64,000 bases of DNA from Crambe crambe (lineage: Eukaryota; Porifera; Demospongiae; Poecilosclerida; Crambeidae). Positions 23,848 to 36,100 of this stretch are shown here, piece after piece. Both the position numbers and the translations under genes were made by a program. Every line of letters begins with the position of its first letter. The stretch's first letter is position 1. The stretch spans positions 7,165,205 to 7,229,204 of the forward strand of contig OZ004588.1 of the NCBI GenBank assembly GCA_963924555.1, given 5' to 3'. Below the pieces are notes generated by a model. The model searched no databases and was not told where the DNA came from. It worked only from the letters and a program-made list of their open reading frames with translations.

Positions 23848-24520
23848 TTAGGCTGTGTCTTTCTTATCTGCAATGTACTCTGTAGGTTGAAATATATTTT
23901 GTAACCATAACAACTACAGTACTAGTAGTTACTTGAACTTATCCCAGAGGCAACCCCTGTGTGACCAATGGCCTCTAGAGCTGCAGCTAGACTGGCCCAG
24001 GTGGGAGGTCCAGTGGCTTTAGTGACACTGTCAGCTTTTATCAACCATGCAGCCACCATCTCGTCTAGCAAGCTTTCCCCTCCGATTTTTTGAAGGCGTG
24101 GATAGTACAACCCCAGTGCAGTACCCAGTCCAATTAGGTCTGCCTTGGTCAGATTTTTCAACTGTCTAGTGACTGCATGGTGGTCATCCATTGTTAAAAC
24201 CTGTGAAGAATCTATCAAGATACAGACATGAACTAAAGATGATACAGCATTTTTATTATTTATTACCACTTTGTTGATGTTGTTTGGGTCTCTGCAAAAA
24301 CAAACGAATGAAAAAACAGTAGCTAATTAAAAAGATTCAAACTTACTGAACTGCTGGTGTGTGATGATTCACCTTTCTCTTTAAATTCCAAATACTTAAT
24401 TCTAAGTGGAATGATATATTTTCTTTACTGCCTGAAACATGCCATGTGGCTATAGTCCTTACTTTTCTGCCACTTCTTGCATGTCAATGCACTCAAGGTG
24501 GTGGATGAGGTAAGGACGAG
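23848..24520 (-). pseudogene. Truncated 3' end of a Roc-COR/death-domain gene (B')
   Basis: This is an extra partial copy of the 3' end. It has the last exon (23848-23879, ending in DKKDTA and TAA), a death-domain exon within 23922-24203 (MDDHHAVTRQLKNL, TALGLYYPRLQKI, PTWASLAAALEAIG), the 25-nt exon near 24270-24294, the ~55-nt exon near 24350-24405, and only the 3' part of the 242-nt linker exon. That exon stops abruptly near 24520, where PSMD3 sequence begins. No GTPase exon, junction exon or array belongs to it, so it is a truncated duplicate. Confidence 0.7.
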
Positions 24521-25080
24521 GAGGCCAGGTTATCTTTTAGGATATCTTTGACTGACATTGCTCATAAGTTGTTGTTGGACAGTGGAGAAGATGCAGAATA
24601 CATAGTTGCCAAGGTAAGGGGGTTGACAGCAAAGTAGAGCCCACATTACCAGATTGGGCAACGTACTGCACAGCTCTCATATGGTAGCCCCCCACTACTA
24701 CCACCACCAGATTCCAAGGCTATGGCGAGTGATATTAGTAATGGTGCATCTTCTTTAATTTTCAGGCCATTCGAGATGGTGTAATAGAAGCAAGCATAGA
24801 CCACGAACAAGGTTTCATGAGGTCAAAGGTGAACATCACCAGTATACTCTTATGAATGACCTGGTATTATCAACTTTTATAGGAAAATATTGATATCTAT
24901 GCAACTAAAGAGCCCCAGGAAGCCTTCACATCAGAGGATTCTCTTCTGTCTGGACTTCTACAACCAGTCTGTCAAGGTCAGTCACATGATTGTCATGTGA
25001 TGCAGACAATAGTTATGTTGTTATATCACAGGCTATGAGATATCCTCCTAAGGCATACAAAAAGGACTTTGAATCAGTTG

Positions 25081-25139
<59 letters not shown>

Positions 25140-25405
25140 CCTCCCTCTTTAATATTGTTAACATGGCCAAGTAACCTTTTTATAATGACAGCACAACTCA
25201 ACAATAACATGGTCTAACACGTGATATAATTTGGGTGGGTGATACAAAGATAATATGCATGTAGGATTGTGTTCAGTAGCTAGCTCATGTCCAAGTAAGA
25301 TCCATCATATTGCCCTTCCCACAGGATCGTCGAGAGCGTGAGCAGAAGGACTTGGAGTTGGCCAAAGAGATGACAGAGGATGATGAAGAGGAGGACTTCC
25401 CTTAA
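24521..25405 (+). pseudogene. 26S proteasome subunit Rpn3/PSMD3, 3' exons (B)
   Basis: Five plus-strand exons match the C-terminal third of Rpn3. 24521-24613 has RISLTDIAHKLLLDS and EDAEYIVAK. 24766-24828 has AIRDGVIEASIDHEQG. 24883-24976 has ENIDIYATKEPQEAF and then the HQRILFCLDFYNQSVK segment. 25032-25082 has AMRYPPKAYKKDFESVE. 25325-25405 has DRREREQKDLELAKEMTEDD and ends in FP and TAA. The family is a PCI-domain proteasome lid subunit. Two oddities suggest a dead copy: one extra base in the third exon shifts the frame between QEAF and HQRIL, and a long TC repeat follows the fourth exon where a donor should be. Exons for the N-terminal two thirds are absent here. Confidence 0.8.
25083..25136. 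repeat. TC microsatellite
   Basis: About 26 uninterrupted TC dinucleotides directly follow a PSMD3 exon and replace its donor. Confidence 0.95.
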
Positions 25406-25615
25406 TCAGAACAAGTAGTATGAATAAAATCATTTTAAAAATAGAACTACCAAAATTATAACTTTAACAAACTGTATAAAGTGTGCATGTGGCATGTTGT
25501 AATGTGATAATATAAAGTAATAATGTTATAAGATTATAACCAACTAGTCACTTGTAATAACTCAAGGTTTACAACTATAGTTATGTAAAGTCAGTGCTCC
25601 ACCAATTCAATTCCA

Positions 25616-25647
25616 TTAGGCTGTGTCTTTCTTATCTGCAAGGTACT
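25616..25647 (-). CDS. Copy B last exon (stop)
   Basis: The acceptor ctttcaacttacag precedes a 32-nt exon giving KYLADKKDTA and TAA after a phase-1 join. It has the same form as copy D and the truncated B'. Without splicing, the death-domain frame ends at 25691. Confidence 0.6.
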
Positions 25648-25713
25648 CTGTAAGTTGAAAGCAAAATTCTAACGACCACTGAACTTATCACTATGAGTGA
25701 TTATAATTATTAC

Positions 25714-25992
25714 TTTCCCTGATCCCAGAGGCCACCCCTGTGTGACCAACGGCCTCAAGAGCTGCAGTTAAACTGGCCCAGGAGGGAGGTCCAGAGGCTT
25801 TAATGACATTATCGTCTTTTCTCAACCACGCAGCCACAATCTCATATGACAGACTTTCGCCTTCCATGTTTTGAAGGCGTGGATAGTACAACCCCAGTGC
25901 AGTACCCAGTCCTATCAGGTGTGCCTTAGTCAGGTTTTTCAACTGTCTAGTGACTGCATGGTGATCATCCATTGTTAAAACCTGTGAAGAAT
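25714..25992 (-). CDS. Copy B death-domain exon
   Basis: This 279-nt exon begins after cgatag and encodes DSSQVLTMDDHHAVTRQLKN, then the death-fold pattern TALGLYYPRLQNM, IVAAWLRKDD, PSWASLTAALEAVG, GVASGI. The exon is 24 nt longer at its 5' end than in A and C because a different AG gives the correct phase; the AG used in the A/C family would put B out of frame. The donor is GTAATA. The role is as for copy A: the C-terminal death domain of the Roc-COR protein. Confidence 0.8.
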
Positions 25993-26049
25993 CTATCGAA
26001 ACACAGACATGAACTAAAGATGATACAGTTGTTCAAAAAATTATTTTAC

Positions 26050-26491
26050 CACTTTGTTGATGTCGCTTGGGTCTCTGCGAAAACGAATAAATGAAAAATG
26101 GTAGCTAGCTATACATATGTATATATAGATTCAAACGTACTGAACTGCTGGTGTGTGATGATTCACCTTTCTCTTTAAATTCCAAATACTCAATCCTAAG
26201 GAGAATGACATATCACACAGCTAGCTTTATATAATAATATAGTCTTTACTTTTCTGCCACTTCATGCATATCAATGCACTCAAGGTGGTGGATGAGGTAA
26301 GGACGAGGAGGGACTCCAATCTGCTCCATTTCTTTGATCCAGCGTTTAATCAGTATCACAGGACTTTGAACTCGTTGTGTTGTTATCTCCAAGGCAATTT
26401 TAAAATCAGTGAATTTCTGATGATTTTCCTCAAGTTTTTTAGCAACACCATTAATCTCGGAAATTGATATTGGACCAGTGGAACCATGGGA
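26050..26491 (-). CDS. Copy B three linker exons
   Basis: 26250-26491 (242 nt), 26141-26195 (55 nt) and 26050-26074 (25 nt) match the linker exons of copy A, with GT-AG borders and the same phases. The middle exon is two codons shorter than in A. The donor of the middle exon is GTACGT. The function is not recognised. Confidence 0.75.
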
Positions 26492-26557
26492 CTAGAGAAT
26501 CATATACACACGTGCATGTTATCAGTATGTAAGGCACCTATATATGATTATACGAAC

Positions 26558-28629
26558 CTTGGGAATGGCTATTTTTAGCCAGTTTTTCTGATCTTTGTTT
26601 AGTTCACATATCTTGTCCTCCTGGCAGCGTAAACATGACTTGGTGGTGTATTCTGACTCCAGGAGAACTAAATGCTCGGGAGTGTGGGGATTACTGGTTC
26701 TGCAGTGATCACAGGAAAAAGCAAAGGCCATTTTGATGCCTGGGAACCATTGGCTGACTTGATCAGTGAAGCACCTTTGGATAGTGACAATTACTTTCTG
26801 ACAAAGATCAATGAATATTGGGTTGCCACTTTCTCGTGGTTTTTCACGTACTAAATCAACCTGCACAGAATGCTTGCATTCAGAAATAGTCAGTGTGTCT
26901 ATCTTTGCACCAGATTGACCTAGTGTGAAAGACACTCTATTTCTGTAGATGCCATGACCAAAGGCTATGTCATAATCATGTTCCTGAGAGAGAGTGGTGG
27001 CTAGTCGGGTGAAGAACCCTGGGGGCAGATATTTGATATCTGGGAATACCAAATGCAATGGAGCAGCTCTCCTTTCAAGAGATGGAATATCAGTAGATGC
27101 ACCATTTTGTGTAACTGGAAGAGGAGGGAGTACAGAAGGAACAAAGTACTCTTTACCCTTAAGATTATGCACTTTGCCATGGATATTAACTGGTGCCACT
27201 ATAAGGAAATGCTTTAAGAGGTCGACTATGGACTGAGGTGGCAAGCACGGATTAAGCTCGTCTGCTGTAGAGGCTTTCCAAATTTCAGCATAGAGTGCTT
27301 CAACAAGAATACCACGATTTCTGAGAATGTCCCACAATCTTGGTGCTCTCACTTTTTCAAAGCCTTCAAGAGCTAGAAGCTTGGCTATCTGCTTTATGAG
27401 CCACTGAGGGTCAGCTATGACTGTAGAGCTTAAGCTGGGGATCTTGTCATAGTGAAGGAACACAGCGAGGTCGTGATAAAACTTCAAGACACTGGGAACT
27501 GAATCTCTGGGGATGGTGCAGGCTTCTGCAACTGCTACCACTTCTTTCAACGTGAAATAAGGCTTGTTTTTAGCCATTCTACGCAACACCTTCCTGAAGA
27601 GAACCCATGTAAGAGGTGTATTGACCTTCATTTCATTGCTGCAAGCAAAATCATTGACAATTTGGAAAACTCTTCTGTACCCAGGATCAGCATTCTCTCC
27701 CTGCCCAGCTGTTGTGTTGTCGATGATCACTCCTTTCTCACAGACCAGGTGAGCATACTCTTTATCCTTGTACTCGGTGTACAGCTGCTCAAGAATGCTC
27801 TCTTTGTTAGCTTGCACAGAAGGATCATCACCATGGGTACCAACAGGCAAGATACGAGGATATTCAGGCATTTTAGTGATGCTTTCATTGGCACTTTTGT
27901 CGGTGAGAGTGGCATCAATGCAAGACATCCATTGCAGAAGGAGCTCTATCGTACTTTGCTCCAGAACTTGCTGTGTGGCATGACCTTGATGATGAGAAAG
28001 GGATAAGCATCGCTCGTGTAGATCCTTTCGAGCATCAAACATGAGGAAGAACATGGACTTTGATGTTAGAAAGGCTGGCAGGATGCAGAGAAAGACTTGC
28101 TGGCCACCACAATCCCACACATACAGGAACACTTCAGATTCAGGTGCTTGGATTTCAGGATGTTGCTTGGCTAATTCGATGATTTCTTCTATGATCTTCT
28201 GAGCTTCAGATATTTCGGGGCTACTTCCTGTATGAGAGAGATGTGATGCAGCCAAAGCAATTCCTCCTTGGATCCATTTTACAAAACGTGATGATTCAGT
28301 TTCTCCATGTCTTACATCGTATACCAGACGCACTAGTCCAACCAGTTCATTAGTTTCATCATTTTCAGTGACCGGCACCCAATACCCTCCACTAATACTT
28401 CCATCCTTTGCTGTATGCATGCTGACGTCCCTTGTGGCCCCACCTTGTCCGGGTTGGAAAGTGCTGAGGTCAGCCATTTGAGTGCTGTTAACATTAGCTT
28501 CATCTGGAAGTGGTTTGTTCATCATTCCACGCTGGAAACTGCTCTTGCCTACTCCTCCAGCACCAAGGTGCACGATGCGTGCATAAGCCACACTGACTAC
28601 ACCACTCTTCAATGCTTCCCTGTAGTCAG
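26558..28629 (-). CDS. Copy B Roc-COR-like GTPase exon
   Basis: A 2072-nt exon (690 codons) between acceptor tgttatatag and the donor after CCCAAG. It keeps the P-loop GAGGVGKSS, switch II WDCGGQQ, VGTHGDD, the COR-like segment (FYHDLAVFLHY, ADPQWLI) and the CDHC...C group near the end. The Ser/Pro linker is short (TQNGASTDIPSLERR). The join to the junction exon gives EADYREAL; A, C and D have EANYREAL. The frame also stays open upstream of the acceptor by chance to 28723, but the acceptor and phase agree across all four copies, so the start is placed at 28629. Confidence 0.85.
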
Positions 28630-30099
28630 CTATATAACATACATGTCTGACAGTCATCCATTTAACTACTACAAGGGAAATGCAAAGCATTGTGGCAAGT
28701 GAAGCTTCAGTCAATGACTTCACCTTATTGCATAAGACAATCCAAACTGGAAGAACGTATATCTATATAAGACTTATAACAGCTGATGAGTGTAATAAGT
28801 GATTTATTCTTACAGTGCATAGCAACTAACAAGTCTAATGAGTGCACATGTAAAGCGGGCGATTCCGAAAGGCACGCAGGGCAATTCCAAACGGTTCAAT
28901 ATTTCTGAAACCACTGAGACTTTTTAGCTCAAATTTGGAGGAGAGAATCAGTTTGGAATTGCCCCACTTTACCTTATGTCTGTAGGAACCTGTAATACTT
29001 CTACCACGAGCACTTAGATAAGCCTAGCAGGCTACCAGACCTACAAATAACTAATGAACTTTAACAAACAACTCAATAATTAAGCTTTGCCTATCATGGC
29101 TAGTCTGCACATGCGCAGTAGAGCACGAGAAAAATTTTCGCACATGCTCAATACTTGCGTTAAGCAAAATGGAATCTGCTTGTCCTTCAGTCCCAAGATT
29201 AGGAGTTACTGTAGTGGAATGTATACGGCTCGTCTATAGTCTTGGCCCCCAGGCACTCTTTTGTGACCTGTCTAAAAGAGAGCCTGGTATCAGTTATTTG
29301 CGTGTTAGGCCACATCAACTTAATTACTTGTTTATCATCCCCTCCCTCTCCAATTTTTGGTCTTCTGGATTTTTAATTTTATTTCTACTGAGCACGTGCA
29401 TGGTGTACTTTACTTGAAATTTAGGCGTGATTTTGGTGGCTATTAAATTATGGTGTTTGTTATTCTTCAAATAAAGTGTGCAGCTACTACTTTTAACTTG
29501 TTTTCATGACTTTTTTGTGGAACTACAGCTTTTTGTATGTTTTCATAATGATAGCTTTTTAAACAGGTGCCATGGAAACCAATAAAAAATAAAAAATAAA
29601 AGCCTCCCCCCCTCTCCTAATTTTTGAAGAAATTAGGATGATAAACAAGTAATTAATTTGATGTGGCCTTAGCCTCGGAATTCCGAGGCTTCCTTCATAC
29701 ACTCTCCGTAAATGGATGTTTATTCTGAGCTAAATGATATAATAAGCCTAAAGACAGTCTTGTTCACTGCAGTAGCGAATGGTATGGAAAACTGGACTAA
29801 AATAATTTCACTTGTACATGTATACTACACCCATGCGCAAACAATTGATACCAGGCTCTATTAAATTTTCAATAGAGCCTGGGGACGAGGCTGGCAAGGC
29901 TCATCTATGGGATAAATATATTAGTGGGCATGGCCTGTAAGAATAATATACTCGATCCTCTAGTGGCTCACTTCGCTCACAATAATGGTGTGTGGTGGCT
30001 ATATAGGCCTAATTACCATTTCCTAGACTATCACACACAGTAAGTTAACAATAACCATGGTAACTAATTAATTAGTTACTGGCAGCATGTTTTGTGTAC
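28630..30099. other. Intron between GTPase and junction exons, copy B
   Basis: This ~1.5 kb intron is longer than the others because of inserted MITE-like elements. Short inverted ends at about 28851-28976 (GTAAAGCGGGCGATTCC against GGAATTGCCCCACTTTAC) may mark a small one, and a larger element lies at 29278-29859. The pogo-like MITE seen in A, C and D was not found here. Confidence 0.45.
29278..29859. mobile_element. MITE with nested inverted repeats
   Basis: The outer ends AGAGCCTGGTATCAGTTATT (left, from 29278) and the reverse complement at 29833-29859 enclose an inner inverted pair: a 33-bp segment at 29308-29340 is repeated inverted at 29636-29668. A palindrome (AGGCTCTATT...AATAGAGCCT, 29853-29880) spans the right end. 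There is no coding capacity. Confidence 0.55.
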
Positions 30100-30136
30100 C
30101 TTCCGATATTTCTTCTTTAGTGGGCACAGGTGGAGA
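30100..30136 (-). CDS. Copy B junction exon
   Basis: A 37-nt exon after gatcatgcag and before GTACAC, reading SPPVPTKEEISE plus one base. It starts in phase 0 and ends in phase 1, as in the other copies, and is two codons longer than in A and D. Confidence 0.65.
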
Positions 30137-30189
30137 CTGCATGATCTAGAAATAATTATATCATTCATCATGTCCATGAAAACAAATAA

Positions 30190-33100
30190 TGCAGAGAAGA
30201 GATATATACAAAATAACTTACAGGCTGAAGTAATTCATTTCAGCATCCATTCAAGATATCAAAGGTATAGGCAAAACAATCAGTGTGTAACAATAGCTAC
30301 TGAGATGAGAGTTCAGAATAACTTACATGCTGAAGGAAACAAATTCAACATTCATTCCGGATAATGAAAACAATAAGTGTGTAACAATGCTGAGATGAGA
30401 CAGTTCAGAATAACTTACAATCTGAAGGAATCAAATTCAGCATCCGTTCAGGATAATGGAGATATTGAAGGTATAGGAAAACAATCAGTGTGTAACAATG
30501 CTGAGATGATAACTTACATGCTGAAGGAACCGGTTTCAGCATCCATTCATAATAATTAAAATATTGATGAGATGAGATAATTCAGGATAACTTACAAGCT
30601 GAAGGAACCCATTTCAGCATCCATTCAAGAGATATTGAAAGTGTAGGAAAATCAGTGTGTAACAATGCTGAGATGAGACAGTTCGAAATAACTTACATGC
30701 TGAAGGAAACAAATTCAACATCCATTGAGATATTGAAGGTGTAAAAAAATAAATGGTGAGATGAGAAAATCCTGAATAACTTACAGACTGAAAGAACCAA
30801 ATTCAGCATCCATTCAGGATGATATATATAAATATAGAAAACAATCAGTGTGTAGAGATAAGGCAGTTCAGAATAACTTACACGCTGAAGGAACCCAATA
30901 TTCAGAATCCATTCAGGATGATTGAGGTATACAAAAACAATCAGTGTGTAACAATACTGTGATGAGACGGTTCATAATAACTTACATCCTGAAACAACCA
31001 AATTCAGCCGATAATGGATAGGGAAACAATCAATGTGTAACAACACTGAGATGAGATAGTTCAGAATAACTTACTTCCTGAAGAAGCCAAATTCAGCATC
31101 CAATCAGGATAATGAAGGTAGAGGAAAACAATCAGTGTGTAACAATGCTGAGATATGTCAGTTCAGAATAACTTACACGCTGAAGGAAACAAATTTAACA
31201 TCCATTAAGATATTGAAGGTGTAAAAAAACAATCAGTATGGGATAATGGTGAGATGAGAAAGTCCTGAATAACTTACAGACTGAAGGAACTAAATTCAGC
31301 ATCCATTCAGGATGATATATATAAATATAGAAAACAATCAGTGTGTAGAGATAAGGCAGTTCAGAATAACTTACACGCTGAAGGAACCCAATATTCAGAA
31401 TCCATTCAGGATGATTGAGGTATACAAAAACAATCAGTGTGTAACAATACTGTGATGAGACGGTTCATAATAACTTACATCCTGAAACAACCAAATTCAG
31501 CCGATAATGGATAGGGAAACAATCAATGTGTAACAACACTGAGATGAGATAGTTCAGAATAACTTACTTCCTGAAGAAGCCAAATTCAGCATCCAATCAG
31601 GATAATGAAGGTAGAGGAAAACAATCAGTGTGTAATAATGCTGAGACAAGACAGTTCAGAATAACTTACATCCTGAAGGAACCAAATTCAAAATCCATTC
31701 AGAATAATGGAGATATTGAAAGTATAGGAAAACAATCAGTGGTATATGACACTGAGATGAGACAGTTCAGAATAACTTACCCACTGAAGGAAAGATATGA
31801 TGGAGATATAGAAGGTATATGTGAAAATAATCAGTGTGTAACAATGCTGAGATGAGACAGTTCAGAATAACTTACATCCTGAAGGAACCAAATTCAGCGA
31901 TGATATATATAAATATAGAAAACAATCAGTGTGTAGAGATAAGGCAGTTCAGAATAACTTACATGCTGAAGGAACACCTTTCAGCATTCATTCAGATACA
32001 TTGAAGGTATAGGAAAACAATCAGTGTGTAACAATGTTGAGATGAGACTGTTCAAAATATCTTACTTCCTGAAGAAACCAATAACAGCATCATGCAATTC
32101 AGGATAATGGAGATATTGAAAACAATCAGTGTGTAACAATGCTAAAGATGAAGCAGTTCAGAATAACTTACATTCTGAAGGAACCCAATATTCAGCATCC
32201 ATTCAGGATGATTGAGGTATATGAAAATAATCAGTGTGTAATAATACTCTGATGAGATGGTTCATAATAACTTACATCCTGAAACAACCAAATTCAGCCG
32301 ATAATGGATAGGGAAACAATCAATGTGTAACAACACTGAGATGAGATAGTTCAGAATAACTTACTTCCTGAAGAAGCCAAATTAAGCATCCAATCAGAAT
32401 AATGAAGGTAGAGGAAAATAATCAGTGTGTAACAATGCTGAGATAAGACAGTTCAGAATAACTTACATCCTGAAGAGCATCCATTCAGGATAATGGAGAT
32501 ATTGAAGGCATATAGGAAAACAATCAGTGTGTACATATAATAATGCTGAGATGAGACAGTTCAGAATAACTTACCCACTGAAGGAACAATATTCAGCATC
32601 CATTCAGGATAATAGAGATATTGAAGGTATAGGAAAAAATTAGTGTGTAACATACTGAGATGAGACAGTTCAGAATAACTTACAGACTGAAGTAACCCAT
32701 ATCAGCATCCATTCAGGATAATGGAGATATTGAAAGTATAGGAAAACATGTAACAATGTTGAGATGAGACAGTTCAGAATAACTTACATCCTGAAGGAAC
32801 CAAATTCAGCATGGAGATATAGGAAAACAATCAGTGTGTAACAATGCTGAGATGAGACAGTTCAGAATAACTTACAACCTGAAGGAACCAAATTCAGCAT
32901 CCGTTCAGGATAATGGAGATATTGAAGGTATAGGAAAACAATCAGTGTGTAACAATGCTGAGATGAGATGGTTCAGATTAACTTACGTACTGAAGGAACC
33001 CATTTCAGCATCCATTCCGGATAATGGAGATGTTGAAGGTATAGGAAAACAATCATTGTGTAACAATGCTGAGATGAGACAGTTCAGAATAACTTACATC

Positions 33101-36100
33101 CTGAAGGAACCAAATTCAGATCCATTCAGGATAATGGAGATATTGAAGGTATAGGAAAACAATCAGTGTGTAACAATGCTGAGATATGTCAGTTCAGAAT
33201 AACTTACACGCTGAAGGAAACAAATTCAGCATCCATTAAGATATTGAAGGTGTAAAAAAATAATCAGTATGGAATAATGGTGAGATGAGAAAGTCCTGAA
33301 TAACTTACATCCTGAAGGAACCAAATTCAGCATGGAGATATAGGAAAACAATCAGTGTGTAACAATACTGAGATGAGACAGTTCAGTATAACTTACATCC
33401 TGGAGGAACCCAATTCAGCATCCATGCAGGATAATCAAGATATCGAAGGTATATGAAAACAATCAGTGTATAATGATACTGAGATGAGACATGTTCAGAA
33501 TAACTTACATCCTGAAGGAACCAAATTCAGCATTCATTCAGGATAACAATGGTATAGGAAAACAATCAGTGTGTAACAATGCTTAGATATGTCAGTTCAG
33601 AATAACTTACACGCTGAAGGAAACAAATTCAGCATCCATTAAGATATTGAAGGTGTAAAAAAAATAATCAGTACGTAATAATGGTGAGATGAGAAAGTCC
33701 TGAATAACTTACAGACTGAAGGAACCAAATTCAGCATCATGCAATTCAGGATAATGGAGATATTGAAAACAATTAGTGTATTATAACTAACAATGCTGAG
33801 ACAAGAGAGTTTGAAATAACTTACAGGCTGACGAAACCCATTTCATCATCCAATCAGATTAATGGAGATATTGAAAACATGTAACAATGCTGAGATGAGA
33901 CAGTTCAGAATAACTTACAGACTGAAGGAACCAAATTCAGCATGGAGATATAGGAAAACAATCAGTGTGTAATAATGCTGAGATGAGTATAACTTACATC
34001 CTGCAGGAACCCATTTCAGCATCCATTCAGGAGATGGAAATATTGAAGGTATAGGAAAACAATCAGTGTGTAACGATACTGAGATGAGACAGTTCAGAAT
34101 AACTTACATACTGAAGGAACCCATTTCAGCATCCATTCAGGATAATGGAGATATCGAAGGTATAGGAAAACAATCAGTGTGTAACAATGCTGAGATGAGA
34201 CAGTTCAGAAGAACTTACATCCTGAAGGAACTAAATTCAGCATGGAGATATTGAAAAACAATCAGTGTATAACAATGTTGAGATGAGACAGTTCAGAATA
34301 ACTTACATTCTGAAGGAATCAAATTCAGCATGGATATATAGGAAAACAATCAGTGTGTAACAATGCTGAGATGAGACAGTTCAGTATAACTTACATCCTG
34401 GAGGAACCCAATTCAGCATCCATGCAGGATAATAAAGATATCGAAGGTACATGAAAACAATCAGTGTATAATGATACTGAGATGAGACATGTTCAGAATA
34501 ACTTACATCCTGAAGGAACCAAATTCAGCATCCATTCAGGATAACAAAGGTATAGGAAAACAATCAGTGTGTAACAATGCTGAGATGAGATGGTTCAGAT
34601 TAACTTACAGGCTGAAGGAACCCATTTCAGCAAGATATTGAAGGTATAGGGAAACAATCAGTGTATAACAATGCTGAGATGAGACAGTTCAGAATAACTT
34701 ACATCCTGAAGGAACCAAATTCAGGATAATGGAGATATTGAAGGTATAGGAAAACAATCAGTGTGTAACAATGCTTAGATATGTCAGTTCAGGATAACTT
34801 ACACGCTGAAGGAAACAAATTCAGCATCCATTAAGATATTGAAGGTGTAAAAAAATAATCAGTACGTAATAATGGTGAGATGAGAAAGTCCTGAATAACT
34901 TACAGACTGAAGGAACCAAATTCAGCATCATGCAATTCAGGATAATGGAGATATTGAAAACAATTAGTGTATTATAACTAACAATGCTGAGACAAGAGAG
35001 TTTGAAATAACTTACAGGCTGACGAAACCCATTTCATCATCCAATCAGATTAATGGAGATATTGAAAACATGTAACAATGCTGAGATGAGACAGTTCAGA
35101 ATAACTTACAGACTGAAGGAACCAAATTCAGCATGGAGATATAGGAAAACGATCAGTGTGTAATAATGCTGAGATGAGTATAACTTACATCCTGCAGGAA
35201 CCCATTTCAGCATCCATTCAGGAGATGGAAATATTGAAGGTATAGGAAAACAATCAGTGTGTAACGATACTGAGATGAGACAGTTCAGAATAACTTACAT
35301 ACTGAAGGAATCCATTTCAGCATCCATTCAGGATAATGGAGATATCGAAGGTATAGGAAAACAATCAGTGTGTAACAATGCTGAGATGAGACAGTTCAGA
35401 ATAACTTACATCCTGAAGGAACTAAATTCAGCATGGAGATATTGAAAAACAATCAGTGTATAACAATGTTGAGATGAGACAGTTCAGAATAACTTACATT
35501 CTGAAGGAATCAAATTCAGCATGGAGATAATAGGAAAACAATCAGTATGTAATAATGCTGAGATGAGACAGTTCAGTATAACTTACATCCTGGATGAACC
35601 CAATTCAGCATCCATTCAGGATAATAGAGATATCGAAGGTATTTGAAAACAATCAGTGTGTAACGATACTGAGATGAGACATGTTCAGAATAACTTACGT
35701 CCTGAAGGAACCCATTTCAGTATCCATTAAGATATTGAAGGTATAGGGAAACAATCAGTGCTGAGATGAGACAGTTCAGAATAACTTACATCCTGAAGGA
35801 ACCCATTTCAGTATCCATTCAGGATAATGAAGATATTGAATGTATAGGATAATGCTGAGATGAGACAGTTCAGAATAACTTACATCCTGAAGGAACCAAA
35901 TTCACAGGATAATAAGGTATATAAAAACAATCGATGCTGAAATGAGACGGTTCAGATTAACTTACATACTGAAGGAACCCATTTCAGCATGCATTCAGGA
36001 TAATGGAGATATCGAAGGTATAGGAAAACAATCGGTGTGTAACAATGCTGAGATGAGACAGTTCAGAATAACTTACATCCTGAAGGAACAAAATTCAGCA

